NCBI GenBank assembly: GCA_017592775.1
Contig: JAGFNJ010000002.1
Location: 62,001 to 126,000 of the forward strand
Direction of reading: 5' to 3'
DNA: 64,000 nucleotides
Source of the DNA: Candidatus Accumulibacter conexus
Lineage (GTDB): Bacteria > Pseudomonadota > Gammaproteobacteria > Burkholderiales > Rhodocyclaceae
Position 1 is the first letter of the stretch. Every line of letters begins with the position of its first letter. Below, one piece after another: positions 11,079 to 21,122 of this stretch. The position numbers and the translations under genes are program-made. A model generated the notes under the pieces. The model saw only the letters and a list, made by a program, of their open reading frames with translations, did not search any database and was not told the origin of the DNA.

Positions 11079-11483
11079 TCAGCCTCTGCCGGCTCTGCGC
11101 TGCCAGGTTGCCTGGAGCACGGGAAACAGTGCAAAGGCAACCTGCCCGGCCAGCCCGAGCCGGTGCGGGCTCTCCGCGTACAGCGCCAGGTGCGCCGCCA
11201 GGCTCCGGTTGGCAAGCAGCATGGAGAGCGACAGCTCTGCCATCAGCAGCAGTGCGAAGGCGGAAGCGCCCATGACGACCGCAGCCGCCGGGGACAGCGA
11301 TGCCTGCCGCAGGATGCGGCCGCAGATCAGCCAGGACGCGCCAAGGACGATCGGCAACTCGATGAGCACCGCCACGAGTTCGCCGACGCGAGGCACCAGC
11401 ACCAGGGTCCGCAGTACGCCGAGGAGAAAGCCGACGGCGAACACCCCGGCGAAATAGGCACAGCCCGCCTGCAACGGCTTCAA
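11079..11483 (-). CDS. Small four-helix membrane protein, unknown
   Basis: 134-residue integral membrane protein with four hydrophobic segments (about 7-27, 36-54, 65-87, 105-122). A mid-protein stretch (LSPAAAVVMGASAFALLLMAEL) is the most distinctive part. Family not recognised. It starts 10 bp after the nitroreductase-like gene stop on the same strand, so both are probably one operon. No catalytic or metal motif is visible. Confidence 0.6.
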   Translation of the reverse strand: MKPLQAGCAYFAGVFAVGFLLGVLRTLVLVPRVGELVAVLIELPIVLGASWLICGRILRQASLSPAAAVVMGASAFALLLMAELSLSMLLANRSLAAHLALYAESPHRLGLAGQVAFALFPVLQATWQRRAGRG

Positions 11484-11493
11484 GATGGAGCAA

Positions 11494-12330
11494 TCACGCG
11501 GCGATGATCACATCCCTGGGCGGGCGGCGCAGCGAGCGGGGCATCGGTGCGGCGTGGCCATAACGGACCAGCAGATCGACGCGACGATCGCCCACCCCCA
11601 GCAGCGCACCAAGCTGCCGGCGCAGGGGCGCGACCTCCAGCGGCTGGTTGAGATGCGCATGGCGGATACCGAGCGCGGTCGCCTGCAGGGCAAAGCGTTG
11701 ATAGCTGCGTCCGGCCTGCACCCAGTGCTCCCTGTCGTCGCGCGCAGCGACGAAGACAGCCAGCCCGGAACTCGAACGGACCTGCCGGGCGTGGCGCGCG
11801 CTCTCTGCCGCTGGCTTGAAGAAGGCGGCGAACAGCATCGACCCCAGCCAGATGGGCAACGTCGGGTTGCCGGAACAGGCGACATGGAGGCCGTCACCAC
11901 TCGCGACTGCCGCGGCGGCATTGAAACGCAACCAGGAACACAGCTCGGCTACGAAAGCGGGGTCGGAAGCCAGTTCGCTCGCTCTGCCGGCCGCGCGGAC
12001 CGCCAGCATCAGGTTTTCGGCGGCGCAGCCGAGCGAGGCGTAGAGGTGATGGTGATCGGCATCGGCCACCGGCAGCGAGCGACCGAAATCCGGCGAGATC
12101 GCCACACCGCCGGGCGTCAGCCGGAAATGCCAGGGCTGGGCGTTGTGGCTGTTCGCCGCCAGGGTCGCGTAGTGCACCAGGTCGGCGAACTCCACGCCGC
12201 TGGCGGACGAGCGATGCGACCACAAGGTGGTCGCGGCTGCGTCATAATCCCGACTGCGCGGCAGCCAATGCACTCCTGCGCCCGCAGCGGCCGCGACGCC
12301 GGCACCGACGAGGAAGCTTCGCCGCTTCAT
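11494..12330 (-). CDS. Nitroreductase-like protein with Tat signal
   Basis: 278-residue flavin-type protein resembling the Acg/nitroreductase family (NSHNAQPWHFRL near residue 60 is the FMN-phosphate-binding motif). The N-terminus MKRRSFLVGAGVAAAAGAG is a twin-arginine signal (RRSFL), implying export of a folded, cofactor-loaded protein to the periplasm. The chosen ATG at 12330 has a perfect CGGAGGTGATCAGC spacing; the upstream in-frame ATG at 12372 would bury the Tat signal 14 residues in and is rejected. The following small membrane gene is almost contiguous and may be its partner. The electron donor and substrate are unknown. A periplasmic flavin nitroreductase is unusual for a family that is mostly cytosolic. 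Confidence 0.75.
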   Translation of the reverse strand: MKRRSFLVGAGVAAAAGAGVHWLPRSRDYDAAATTLWSHRSSASGVEFADLVHYATLAANSHNAQPWHFRLTPGGVAISPDFGRSLPVADADHHHLYASLGCAAENLMLAVRAAGRASELASDPAFVAELCSWLRFNAAAAVASGDGLHVACSGNPTLPIWLGSMLFAAFFKPAAESARHARQVRSSSGLAVFVAARDDREHWVQAGRSYQRFALQATALGIRHAHLNQPLEVAPLRRQLGALLGVGDRRVDLLVRYGHAAPMPRSLRRPPRDVIIAA

Positions 12331-12451
12331 GCTGATCACCTCCGGGAGAAATCCACCTGGTCGGTGCAGCATAGGCGGCTTCCCGGGATTCCATGTTGAC
12401 CTCCGTCAGTGCTGCGGTGAATCGTCGCCTCCGTAAACCCTGATCGCCGCA

Positions 12452-12739
12452 ATGGCGAACGACCCCGCCCCCGACCACATCCGCCATCCACCCGCAGCCA
12501 TGATGTCCGACACGAACTCCCGTCCCGATCCTTTTTCCCTGCCGATGAACAACCTCGACGACGCCCGGGCGCTCGTGTGCGCGATCGAGGCCTGGCTCAG
12601 CCAGCGGGGCCTCAACCTGCGCCCTCCGCCGCCCGTGCCGGACACCTGCTGTGGTCGGGGCTGCAACGGTTGTGTCTGGCAAGGGTACTACGCCGCGCTG
12701 GCCTATTGGCGGGATCAGGCGCGGCAGCTCTCGGGCTGA
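12452..12739 (+). CDS. Oxidoreductase-like-domain small protein
   Basis: 95-residue protein whose C-terminal half matches the 'oxidoreductase-like' N-terminal domain: a Pro-rich lead (RPPPPVPDTCCGRGCNGCVW) with the Cys pattern CC-x3-C-x2-C followed by W-x-x-Y and a short helix. Such proteins occur alone in proteobacteria, and their function is not established; the Cys cluster suggests metal or redox chemistry. The ATG at 12452 has no clear ribosome-binding site; in-frame ATGs at 12500 and 12503 would give a 78- to 79-residue protein and are plausible alternatives. Confidence 0.65.
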   Translation: MANDPAPDHIRHPPAAMMSDTNSRPDPFSLPMNNLDDARALVCAIEAWLSQRGLNLRPPPPVPDTCCGRGCNGCVWQGYYAALAYWRDQARQLSG

Positions 12740-12986
12740 GGGCCGTTCATGCGCCAAGCAGTCCGTTGGCAAGCGGGTCGCGCCAGGACCCCTGGGCAGT
12801 GAGCAAACGGCAGCGAAAAGAACACTTCGTGGACCACCGCCTTCTCGGACACGAGTCCCCCCGGGCTCCCTGCAGTTTCGCTCCGCCGCTCCCAGACGGC
12901 CAGTCTTCGCTCCTTTGACGCTCCTGCGACCACGCGGCAGAAGCTCGCGACCCCCTTACCGAAAGTACCGATGCCGCGCCGCAGGC
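12740..12986. other. Intergenic stretch without supported gene
   Basis: Part of a 365-bp gap between the oxidoreductase-like gene and the gene at 13106. Short open frames on both strands show no ribosome-binding site or family signature. Only the promoter at 12987-13014 stands out. Confidence 0.5.
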
Positions 12987-13014
12987 TTGACCCATGCCAC
13001 CGGACGCTTACAAT
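12987..13014 (+). promoter_or_regulatory. Sigma-70 promoter for gene at 13106
   Basis: TTGACC (12987-12992), 16-bp spacer, TACAAT (13009-13014): each element matches the consensus at five of six positions. It would start transcription near 13021, about 85 bases before the ATG at 13106, with no other gene between. Confidence 0.6.
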
Positions 13015-13105
13015 CCCCATGACGTACCCGTACCGCGTCCGAGGCGCTTCAGTCCAACGAGGTTCATCGGCCGCGGCCGGACCAGCGGTTGACAAGGAGG
13101 TTGCC

Positions 13106-13543
13106 ATGCCAAAACCACAGGGAACGTATCTTCAAACCCAAAAGATCAACAAGATTGCACTCCGGGCAAGGCAGTCGAAAGTTCCGGTACGCCCGCGATC
13201 CGCTGACTCCACGCGCACGCATGGTGGAAACTTTGACTTGTGGGCGGCTCGGAACACAGCCTACCTTGCCCACGAACTGGGGACCGAGTCGACAAGCCGC
13301 GGTGACGCAGCCAGACGCGCACTTGCCGAATTGGTCGAGCAACTTGATGAGATGAAGGATCAGATCGACGAGACGTCGGAGACCTTTGCTGAACTACAGG
13401 AACCACACTTCGAGTTCAGGGCTGTCACCGACGACCAGCAGGTGATCACTGCATCAAACGTTCTGGCCATAGCCATGTCAGTCATCACTCTGGTCAGCGT
13501 GCTTGAAAGGGCTCTTGGACTAAAGCTTGCGAAGCGCACCTGA
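13106..13543 (+). CDS. Hypothetical protein with C-terminal membrane anchor
   Basis: 145-residue protein, not recognised. It has a basic N-terminus (about 50 residues rich in Lys/Arg/Gln), an acidic helical or coiled-coil segment around 80-105 (ELVEQLDEMKDQIDETSE), and one hydrophobic segment at about 118-137 (NVLAIAMSVITLVSVL), suggesting a tail-anchored inner-membrane protein. A strong AAGGAGG sits 5 bases before the ATG and a good promoter lies upstream, so it is a real single-gene unit. Codon use is visibly less G+C-biased than its neighbours (AAA, ACT and TTG codons frequent), which hints at recent acquisition. Confidence 0.65.
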   Translation: MPKPQGTYLQTQKINKIALRARQSKVPVRPRSADSTRTHGGNFDLWAARNTAYLAHELGTESTSRGDAARRALAELVEQLDEMKDQIDETSETFAELQEPHFEFRAVTDDQQVITASNVLAIAMSVITLVSVLERALGLKLAKRT

Positions 13544-14021
13544 ATCCCACCCGGGGAATCAGGCCAGATCGTGCGAGGCGCCGAACTGGGCCATTGCTTG
13601 GACCAGCCCAGCATCGGGCGACGAGACCCTGGCCTGCCAGAAGACGTGCAGTCCGGGTTGATCCCGTTGCGAGTTCGGCCGGCGATGCGGATCAGCCGGA
13701 GCGCGTTGATCAGGCGCCGGTACGGGCAAGTCCGGGTTCTCCTGCCTGGGAACACATCCACCCTCCGTCCGGGAGTCCGAGCACTGGTAAGATGCTGCCC
13801 TGGCTGCGGCAGGGATGATTGGACACCCGGCGAAGCCCATGAGCAGCCCTCGGTACGGGCTCCTTGCGGCAAGAACAGCGTTGGCACCGGGTTCTTGCGA
13901 ACACGCCACCGAAACCGGTAGCGCGAAGCCAGGTGCAGTGCTGTGTGGATGCACTTCGTTGCCCCTCACCAGCCTCACGATGCTGACGCCTTTTTCAACA
14001 ACTCAACGCGTTGACCAGAAC
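13544..14021. other. 478-bp gap before mutS, no supported gene
   Basis: Open frames on both strands cover most of this stretch, but none has a ribosome-binding site, a convincing amino-acid composition or a recognisable family. It may contain the mutS promoter (TAAGAT near 13795 is a weak -10 candidate) and could be the remnant of a decayed gene. I see no inverted terminal repeats or tRNA. Confidence 0.4.
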
Positions 14022-16622
14022 ATGCAGAAGAAGCAGGGCGCCACGGCAGGCTCGCCAACGCCGCACACGCCAATGATGCAGCAGTACCTGCGGCTGAAGG
14101 CGGAGCATCCTGGCCTGCTGCTGTTCTACCGCATGGGCGACTTCTACGAGCTGTTCCATGAGGATGCGGAGAAGGCGGCGCGCCTGCTCGACATCACCCT
14201 GACGACGCGCGGGCAGTCGGCCGGACAGCCGATCCGGATGGCCGGCGTGCCCTACCACGCGCTCGAGCAATATCTCGCAAAGCTGGTGAAGCTCGGCGAG
14301 TCGGTGGTCATCTGCGAGCAGGTGGGCGACCCGGCAACCAGCAAGGGACCGGTCGAGCGCGCCGTGTCGCGCATCGTCACCCCGGGCACGCTGACCGACG
14401 CGGCGCTGCTCGACGAGAAGCGCGACACGCTGCTGCTGGCGATCCATTTCACCCGCCAACTCGCGGGCCTCGCCTGGATCAACCTGGCGAGCGGCGAGTT
14501 CCGCGTCTGCGAGGTCGCTCCCGGCCGGGTCGCTGCCACCCTCGAACGGATCCGGCCGGCCGAGATCGTCGTCGCCGAGACGCTGGCGCCCGCTTTCACC
14601 GCTGATGCACCGCTGACGCGGCAGCCGGACTGGCATTTCGACGTCGAGGCCGGTGGCCGCGAGCTGTGCGCGCACTTCGGCACGAGTTCGCTCGCCGGCT
14701 TTGGCGCCGATGGCCTGCGGCCGGCGATTGCCGCTGCCGGCGCGCTGCTGCGCTATGCGCGGGCGACGCAGACGCGCGCCCTGCCGCACCTGCGGGCGCT
14801 GATCGTCGAACGCGACGCCACCTTCCTCGGACTCGACACAGCCACCCGGCGCAACCTCGAACTCACCGAAACCCTGCGCGGGCAGCCGGCACCGACGCTG
14901 TACAGCCTGCTCGACACGTGCGTCTGCGCCATGGGCTCGCGGCTCCTGCGGCACGCGCTGCATCATCCCTGGCGCGAGCCGGAGATCCCGGCCGCCCGGC
15001 ACGCGGCGATCGCCATGCTGCTCGACGACGAGGGCCGCAGCCTGCGGGCGCTGCGCCAGGCGCTGCGCGGCTTCGCCGACATCGAACGGATCGCCGGCCG
15101 CATCGGCCTCTACAGCGCCCGCCCGCGCGACCTGTCGAGCCTGCGCGACAGCCTGCAGCGACTGGCCGACCTGCGGGCGCCGCTGCAACCGATCAGCGGC
15201 GCGCCGCTGCTGGTCGAACTGCTGGCGCAACTGGCGACGCCGGCGGCCGCCCTCGATCTCCTGCAGCGCGCGATCCAGCCCGAACCGGCGGCGCTGGTCC
15301 GCGACGGCGGCGTCATCGCCACCGGCTTCGACGCCGAACTCGACGAACTGCGTGCGCTGAACGACAACTGCGGGGCGTTCCTCGTCGAACTCGAGGCACG
15401 CGAGCGCGAGCGGACGGGAATCGCCAACCTGAAGGTGGAATACAACCGCGTGCACGGTTTCTACATCGAAGTGAGCCATGCCAACGCCAGCCGCGTGCCG
15501 GACGACTACCGCCGGCGGCAGACGCTGAAGAACGCCGAGCGCTACCTGACGCCGGAGCTGAAGTCCTTCGAGGACAAGGCGCTGTCGGCTCAGGATCGGG
15601 CGCTGGCGCGCGAGCGGCTGCTCTACGACGGCATCCTGGCGGCCCTGCAGCCCGAGCTGCCGGAGCTGCAGCGGGTGGCGCAGGCGGTCGCCAGCATCGA
15701 CCTGCTGGCGAGTCTTGCCGACACGGCGCAGCGGCGCAACTACTGCATGCCGGTGTTCAGCAACGAACCCGGGCTGCTGATCGAGGGCGGTCGCCACCCG
15801 GTGGTCGAGGAGCAGCTCGCCGGCGGCGAGACCTTCATCGCCAACGACACCCGCCTGAGCGACGAGCGGCGGCTGCTGCTGATCACCGGCCCGAACATGG
15901 GCGGCAAGTCGACCTACATGCGGCAGACGGCGCTGATCGCGCTGCTCGCCCACATCGGCAGCTACGTGCCGGCAACCCGTGCCGTTCTCGGCCCGCTCGA
16001 CCAGATCTTCACCCGCATCGGCGCCGCCGACGATCTGGCAGGTGGTCGTTCGACCTTCATGGTCGAGATGACCGAGTCCGCCGCGATCCTGCACCACGCC
16101 AGCGAGCAGAGCCTGGTGCTGATGGACGAGGTCGGGCGCGGCACCTCGACCTTCGACGGCATGGCGCTGGCTTTCGCCATCTGCCGCCACCTGATCGAGA
16201 AGAATCGCTGCCTGACGCTGTTCGCCACGCACTATTTCGAGCTGACCCTGCTCGCCAATGAATACGCCGAACTGGCGAACGTGCACCTGGACGCGATCGA
16301 GCATGGGCAGCGCATCGTCTTCCTGCATGCAGTCGAGGAAGGACCGGCCAACCAGAGCTACGGCATCCAGGTGGCGGCTCTGGCCGGCATCCCGACGGCG
16401 GTGCTGAAGGCGGCGCGGCGGCAGTTGCGTGAGTTCGAGCAGCGGGCGTCGATCAACCCGCTGCAGCCCGACCTCTTTGCCAGCGCGCTGTCGACGGCGG
16501 CCGAAGCCAGCGAACCGGCCACCCACCCGGCGATCGACCGGCTGCAGGCGATCGATCCCGACCGGCTGACGCCGCGTGAGGCGCTCGATGCCCTCTACGA
16601 ACTGCGGGCGCTGCTGCCATGA
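14022..16622 (+). CDS. mutS: DNA mismatch repair protein MutS
   Basis: Mismatch-recognition ATPase, 866 residues from the ATG at 14022. The N-terminal mismatch-binding domain has the Phe-x-Glu motif in [13 protein letters not shown]; the core and clamp follow; the C-terminal ABC-type ATPase has the Walker [10 protein letters not shown] near 623, Walker [17 protein letters not shown], and the H-loop ATHYFELT. Length and order are normal (E. coli 853). The frame is open further upstream, with alternative ATGs at 13980 and 14073. None has a clear ribosome-binding site; 14022 is chosen because homologues carry only a short tail before the conserved MMQQYL. The stop overlaps the start of the phosphoesterase gene. 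Confidence 0.96.
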   Translation: MQKKQGATAGSPTPHTPMMQQYLRLKAEHPGLLLFYRMGDFYELFHEDAEKAARLLDITLTTRGQSAGQPIRMAGVPYHALEQYLAKLVKLGESVVICEQVGDPATSKGPVERAVSRIVTPGTLTDAALLDEKRDTLLLAIHFTRQLAGLAWINLASGEFRVCEVAPGRVAATLERIRPAEIVVAETLAPAFTADAPLTRQPDWHFDVEAGGRELCAHFGTSSLAGFGADGLRPAIAAAGALLRYARATQTRALPHLRALIVERDATFLGLDTATRRNLELTETLRGQPAPTLYSLLDTCVCAMGSRLLRHALHHPWREPEIPAARHAAIAMLLDDEGRSLRALRQALRGFADIERIAGRIGLYSARPRDLSSLRDSLQRLADLRAPLQPISGAPLLVELLAQLATPAAALDLLQRAIQPEPAALVRDGGVIATGFDAELDELRALNDNCGAFLVELEARERERTGIANLKVEYNRVHGFYIEVSHANASRVPDDYRRRQTLKNAERYLTPELKSFEDKALSAQDRALARERLLYDGILAALQPELPELQRVAQAVASIDLLASLADTAQRRNYCMPVFSNEPGLLIEGGRHPVVEEQLAGGETFIANDTRLSDERRLLLITGPNMGGKSTYMRQTALIALLAHIGSYVPATRAVLGPLDQIFTRIGAADDLAGGRSTFMVEMTESAAILHHASEQSLVLMDEVGRGTSTFDGMALAFAICRHLIEKNRCLTLFATHYFELTLLANEYAELANVHLDAIEHGQRIVFLHAVEEGPANQSYGIQVAALAGIPTAVLKAARRQLREFEQRASINPLQPDLFASALSTAAEASEPATHPAIDRLQAIDPDRLTPREALDALYELRALLP

Positions 16623-17560
16623 AGCGGGTCAGGACCGGCAGGGGATTGCTCGCCGCCGCCGGCCTGCTGCTGGCGTGCACGCTGCAGGCGGAGACCTGGC
16701 GCTTCGCAGCGATCGGCGACACGCCGTACAGCAGCCACGAGCTGCGCGAGCTGCCACGGATGCTGGCCGACATCGCCGCCGAGCATCCGGCCTTCATCGT
16801 GCACGCCGGCGACATCAAGAGCAGCCGCGAGGTCTGCAGCGACGCGCTTCTTGCCGCCCGCCGCGATCTCCTCGACGCCTCGCCGGTGCCGCTGATCTAC
16901 GTCCCCGGTGACAATGAGTGGACCGACTGCCGCCATCTCCCGGCCGGGAAGTTCGATCCGCTCGAGCGTCTGCAGAAGCTGCGGCAGTTGTTCTTTGCCG
17001 CGCCGCGCTCGCTTGGCCGATCGGTACTGCCGCTCGAGCGGCAACCCGGCGACTACCCGGAGCATCTGCGCTGGCGGCTGGGCCCGGTGCTCTTCATCTC
17101 GCTCAACGTTCCCGGGCCGAACAACCACTTCGGTCTCGGCGTCGAGCCTTCCGCCGAGTTCGTCGCCCGCAACCCGGCCGTCATCGACTGGCTGCGACAG
17201 GGCTTCGCCGTCGCACGGCGCGAACGACTCGCCGGCATCGTCATCGTCATGCAGGGCAATCCGGCGTTCCGCCACCACGCCGCCGGCCTGCCGCATGCCG
17301 GCTATCGCGAGCTGCTCGATACCCTGAGCCAGGAAACCGTGGCTTTCGGCGGGCAGGTGCTGCTGATCCACGGCGACTCGCACTGGCAACGCATCGACCA
17401 GCCACTGCGCGATCCACTGACCAGGCTGCCGCTCAGCAGCTTCACCCGCCTCGAGACCTTCGGTTACCCGTTCATGGGCTGGGTGAAGGTCATCATCGAC
17501 GATCAGCAACCGAAGTTGTTTCGCTTCGAGGTTCACCCGCATCCGCGTCGCCTGCCCTGA
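16619..17560 (+). CDS. Periplasmic calcineurin-like metallophosphoesterase
   Basis: 313-residue secreted metallophosphoesterase. The signal peptide runs to about residue 24 ([15 protein letters not shown]). Metal-binding motifs of the calcineurin-like fold appear in order: IGDTPYSS (Asp), VHAGDIK (Gly-Asp), [10 protein letters not shown] (GDN), and HGDSHWQR (GDSH in place of the usual GHxH). The ATG overlaps the mutS stop (ATGA), so translation is coupled to mutS, although there is no obvious functional link to mismatch repair. Substrate unknown. Confidence 0.82.
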   Translation: MKRVRTGRGLLAAAGLLLACTLQAETWRFAAIGDTPYSSHELRELPRMLADIAAEHPAFIVHAGDIKSSREVCSDALLAARRDLLDASPVPLIYVPGDNEWTDCRHLPAGKFDPLERLQKLRQLFFAAPRSLGRSVLPLERQPGDYPEHLRWRLGPVLFISLNVPGPNNHFGLGVEPSAEFVARNPAVIDWLRQGFAVARRERLAGIVIVMQGNPAFRHHAAGLPHAGYRELLDTLSQETVAFGGQVLLIHGDSHWQRIDQPLRDPLTRLPLSSFTRLETFGYPFMGWVKVIIDDQQPKLFRFEVHPHPRRLP

Positions 17561-17771
17561 GGACGCAGAAGCCAGTCGACAGCGGCCGGCACAGGCTCTA
17601 GACTTGCCTGGCGAATCGTCCGCTTCGCGATGGCGAGCAGACCCTCCCTGCCTGCTGCACGGAGGGGGTGGCGGGCGAGGGCAAGCGATCGGGCCGGCAC
17701 GCTCGCGGGCTTCTGCCCGGCCAGGAGAGCTTGATCGTCACGGTTTCCTGTCGCCTCGGGAGGGAAGGATC

Positions 17772-18905
17772 ATGAGACGAACCGCCTGGCTGCGCGCTGC
17801 GCTCGCTTCACTGCTCGCCGTTCTGGCTGCGGGTGCCAGTGCCGACATCGTGATTGCTCAGGTCGCGGCGTTCAGCGGCCCGCTGGCTCCCACCGGCACG
17901 CACATGCGCGCAGGTGCACAGCTCCTGTTCGACGCCGTCAACGCGGAGGGCGGGATACACGGAGCGCGGATTCGGCTGGTTTCGGCCGACGACGGCTACA
18001 AGACCGACGAGACCGTCCGGCTCGCGCGCGAAATGCTGCGGCAGCAGCAGCCGCTGGCTTTCATCGGCTTCGTCGGCACCGGCAACGTCGAGGCGATGCT
18101 CGACCAGAAGGTGCTCGCCGAAGCCGGCATTCCGCTCATCGCCGTCCGCTCGGGCGCGGAGACGCTGGTCCGCCGCAATGACCATCTGCTGTTCATGACG
18201 CGCGCCAGTTACGCGGAGGAGATCGACAAGATCACCGACCAGTACGCGACCACCGGCTACAAGCGCTTTGCCGTCCTCTACCAGGACGACGCCTTCGGCA
18301 AGGGTGCGCTGGCGAGTGCCAAGGAGTCGATCCAGAAGGCCGGCGGCACCCTCGTCGCCGAGGGCGGGTACGAGAAGAACACGACCAACGTCGGCGCCGC
18401 CGTGCAGACCATCGCTGCCGCACAGCCGCAGGCCGTCATCCTGATCGCCAACACGGCTGCCAGCGCGGAATTTCTGCTGCAGTCACGCGCCGCCGGCAAC
18501 CTGGCGCAGTATGTCGCGCTGTCGGTCACCGACGCCGCGCAGGTGGTGCAGAAGATCGGCGCCGAGAAGGCCGCGGGGCTGGCACTGACCCAGGTCGTGC
18601 CCGACCCGAACAGCCACACGATTCCCCTGATCAAGGAGATCCAGGACAATTTCAGGAAGTTCAAACCCAAGGACGTGACGCTCAATCACACCTTCGTCGA
18701 GGGCTACCTCGGTGCCAAGGTGCTGGTCGAAGCGCTCCGCCGGGCAGGCCCAGAGCCGACGCGACGCAGGCTGCGCGACGCGCTCGAAGCGCTCTCGAAC
18801 CACGACGTCGGCGGCGTCTTCATCAATTTTTCGCCGCGACGCCACGCCGGGTCGCGCTTCGTCGACATCACCATTCTCAACCGCAGCGGCAAGCTGCTGC
18901 GCTGA
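17772..18905 (+). CDS. ABC-type branched-chain amino-acid binding protein
   Basis: 377-residue periplasmic substrate-binding protein of the LivJ/leucine-binding type (Peripla_BP_6). The signal peptide spans residues 1-24 (cleavage near AGASA). Conserved features: IAQVAAFSGPLAPTG, GGIHGARIRLVSADDGYKTD, and the FVEGYLGAKVLVEAL helix near the end. A GGGAAGGA ribosome-binding site precedes the ATG at 17772. No permease or ATPase genes are adjacent, so it is an orphan receptor; its ligand may be an amino acid, aromatic compound or amide. The next gene (feoB) is convergent. Confidence 0.85.
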   Translation: MRRTAWLRAALASLLAVLAAGASADIVIAQVAAFSGPLAPTGTHMRAGAQLLFDAVNAEGGIHGARIRLVSADDGYKTDETVRLAREMLRQQQPLAFIGFVGTGNVEAMLDQKVLAEAGIPLIAVRSGAETLVRRNDHLLFMTRASYAEEIDKITDQYATTGYKRFAVLYQDDAFGKGALASAKESIQKAGGTLVAEGGYEKNTTNVGAAVQTIAAAQPQAVILIANTAASAEFLLQSRAAGNLAQYVALSVTDAAQVVQKIGAEKAAGLALTQVVPDPNSHTIPLIKEIQDNFRKFKPKDVTLNHTFVEGYLGAKVLVEALRRAGPEPTRRRLRDALEALSNHDVGGVFINFSPRRHAGSRFVDITILNRSGKLLR

Positions 18906-18921
18906 TCCGGCAGCCGCAGCA

Positions 18922-20970
18922 TCAGCCGCCGAGCAACCGCCAGAGTTCGAGCAGCAGACGGACGCCGCCGGCAATCAGCAACGCCACGGCCACTGACAGG
19001 GCAATCGAGACGCCAGCCTGCCGCGGGCCGATCGTTCGCAGCATCAGGGCAAAGGTCGACACGCAGGGAATGTAGAAGGTGATGAAGACGAGAAAGGTGG
19101 CGATCTGCACGTGGTCAAGCAACGGCACGATCTCGATCGTGCCCAGCGCCTGATAGACCATCAGCAGCGACAGTTCCTTGCGCAGGACGCCAAACAGGAT
19201 CGGCACGCCGAGCAGGATCGGCAGGCCGAGCCACCAGGTGGTGACCGGCGACAACGCCAGGTTGATCCACTCGTCGGCGCCGAAATGGCCAAGCAGCGCC
19301 AGCAGGATGCTGCCCGCCACCAGCAGCGGCGTGACGATGGTCACGATGTCGCGGCAACGCTCCCAGGTCCTCGCCAGCAACGGGCGCCACCGCGGCAGCG
19401 CGTAGGGCGGAATCTCCTGGATCAGCCCGACCGCGACGTGGGCATAGCGCCGTGCGAGCAGGCTCCCGAGCAGGGTCAGGACGACGAAGGTGAGGGCGAA
19501 GATGGCGAGCACGCCCAGCCCGCCGAGGTACTTGCCGCCCATCGCAAGAATGATCGCCGAGCGCGCCGAACACGGAACGAAGGCCAGCAGCAGCGTCGCG
19601 ACGAGCCGCTCCTTGCCGCTGCTGCTTGCCGCCACCATCGAGATGGCCGGCACGTTGCAACCGAGTCCGACGAGGAACGGCGCGGCGACTCCGCCGTGCA
19701 GGCCGATGCGGTGGAAACCGCGGTCGACGACGAAGGCGACGCGGTGCATGATCCCGGATTCCTCGAGCGCCACCAGCAGCAGCACCAGCGGCAGCATGTA
19801 GGGGACGACGATGGCGACGAGACCGATCAGGCCGTCGACCACGGCCCGGCCGACGACGGCGGTGGTCGAGGCGGGCTGCCACTGCTGCGCCCACTCGACG
19901 AGCGGGGCCGCCGTCCACGCGTCGATCGTGCCGCTGACCTTGAAGACCACCAGCAGGACCAGCGCAAAGACCAGCGTGCTGCCGAACAGACCCCAGCGTG
20001 GATGCAGGAAGAAGCCGTCGAGCAGGCGCTGCCAGCGACCGGCAGCGGCCGCGCCGCCGCAGCGGCTGACGTTCTCGAAGAGGATCGCCGCCTGATGGTG
20101 GCGGTCGGCGTGCAACTCGTCCGACAGCGGTCGCGGCAACAGCCGCGCGGCGGCTTCGCGCGCTGCCAGCACCTGCGGCAGCAGTTGCGGCAGATGGCAG
20201 GCCAGCTCCTGCAGGAAGTATGCGTTGTTCTCCGCCAGTTGCATGCAGAGGAAGGGCAGAGGCACGTGAAAGTTCTGTGCCACCGCCGGTTGCGCGAGCA
20301 GCGCACGCAGCGGCTCGACGGCGGCGGCGATGTGCGGGCCCGGCGTCTGCGCGCGCGGCAGCACCGGCGCGCGCGCGACCTCCAGCGCCGCGGCAAAGAG
20401 GTCACTGACACCGATCCCCATGTGCGCCACGGTCGGCAGCACCGGCACGCCGAGCAGTTCCGCCAGGGCACGGACATTCAGGTACACGCCCTTGCGCCGC
20501 GCCTCGTCGACGCGGTTGAGGGCGATCAGCAGCGGTTTGCCGAGCAGACACAGTTCGAGGCTGAGTTCGAGATCGCGCTGCAGCGCCGTCGCGTCGACGA
20601 CCTGGATGAGGACGTCTGGCGCGTCGAAGGGATCTGCCGGCAGATCATCTTCGTGCGCCGCCACCGGTGGCCAGCGGTCGCCCCAGAGCAGATGCTTCAG
20701 CAACAGCACGTCGCGCGCCCCGGGCGCATGCAGCGAGTCGACCGCCGGCAGGTCGACGAGCGAGATCTGCTCGAGCCCGATATCGACCACGCACTCGGCG
20801 TAGGCATCGCCCGTGCGCAGCAGCCGCCGGTGCTGCGGCGAAGCACTCGAGGCAGCCAGAAACAGGCTGCTCTTGCCGGTAAGCGGGCGACCGACCAGCG
20901 CCACGCGCGGGCGGCGCCGGCCACGCAGCAAGGGCTGCGGCAGGACGACGCTGGCGCTGCTTGCGTTCAC
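18922..20970 (-). CDS. feoB: FeoB-family ferrous iron transporter (shortened)
   Basis: 682-residue membrane protein with the FeoB plan: N-terminal G domain (G1 GRPLTGKSS at 27-35, G3-like DLPAVD, G4-like NRVDEA), a helical linker, then two Gate-type regions with GLGCNVPAISM and FVPCSARSAIILAM. The conserved Cys-Asn-Val-Pro and Pro-Cys-x-Ala-Arg motifs of FeoB gates are both present. It is shorter than typical FeoB (about 770), the G3 motif lacks the usual DLPG glycine, and no feoA or feoC lies next to it. It may be a divergent iron (or other metal) transporter. The start is GTG at 20970. It is convergent with the binding-protein gene. Confidence 0.8.
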   Translation of the reverse strand: MNASSASVVLPQPLLRGRRRPRVALVGRPLTGKSSLFLAASSASPQHRRLLRTGDAYAECVVDIGLEQISLVDLPAVDSLHAPGARDVLLLKHLLWGDRWPPVAAHEDDLPADPFDAPDVLIQVVDATALQRDLELSLELCLLGKPLLIALNRVDEARRKGVYLNVRALAELLGVPVLPTVAHMGIGVSDLFAAALEVARAPVLPRAQTPGPHIAAAVEPLRALLAQPAVAQNFHVPLPFLCMQLAENNAYFLQELACHLPQLLPQVLAAREAAARLLPRPLSDELHADRHHQAAILFENVSRCGGAAAAGRWQRLLDGFFLHPRWGLFGSTLVFALVLLVVFKVSGTIDAWTAAPLVEWAQQWQPASTTAVVGRAVVDGLIGLVAIVVPYMLPLVLLLVALEESGIMHRVAFVVDRGFHRIGLHGGVAAPFLVGLGCNVPAISMVAASSSGKERLVATLLLAFVPCSARSAIILAMGGKYLGGLGVLAIFALTFVVLTLLGSLLARRYAHVAVGLIQEIPPYALPRWRPLLARTWERCRDIVTIVTPLLVAGSILLALLGHFGADEWINLALSPVTTWWLGLPILLGVPILFGVLRKELSLLMVYQALGTIEIVPLLDHVQIATFLVFITFYIPCVSTFALMLRTIGPRQAGVSIALSVAVALLIAGGVRLLLELWRLLGG

Positions 20971-21032
20971 CCTGCGCCCAGCGCGCGCGCCCTGGCCGCC
21001 AGCCAGCCGCTGCGCCGCCGCTCAGGACCGAC

Positions 21033-21052
21033 GCCTGCCGCCGGCGGCAGGC
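21033..21052. repeat. Perfect 20-bp palindrome between slyD and feoB
   Basis: GCCTGCCGCCGGCGGCAGGC reads the same on both strands. It lies 70 bp downstream of the slyD stop and 62 bp upstream of the feoB start, so it could be an RNA hairpin ending the bcp-slyD transcript (no T-run follows) or an operator for feoB. Confidence 0.45.
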
Positions 21053-21122
21053 GGCAGCCGTGACTCACCGGCCGCCGTCGGCAGACAGGTCGCCGCTGCC
21101 GCCGCATTGCACCGGCCGGCGA

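Noticed and set aside
13544-14021. Possible transposase or intron remnant before mutS
   Set aside because: Frames looked odd, but no terminal repeats, catalytic motif or recognisable family could be supported.
13995-16526. 843-codon minus-strand frame opposite mutS
   Set aside because: A shadow of mutS in G+C-rich DNA; composition is Arg/Gln/Ala-rich and no motif is seen.
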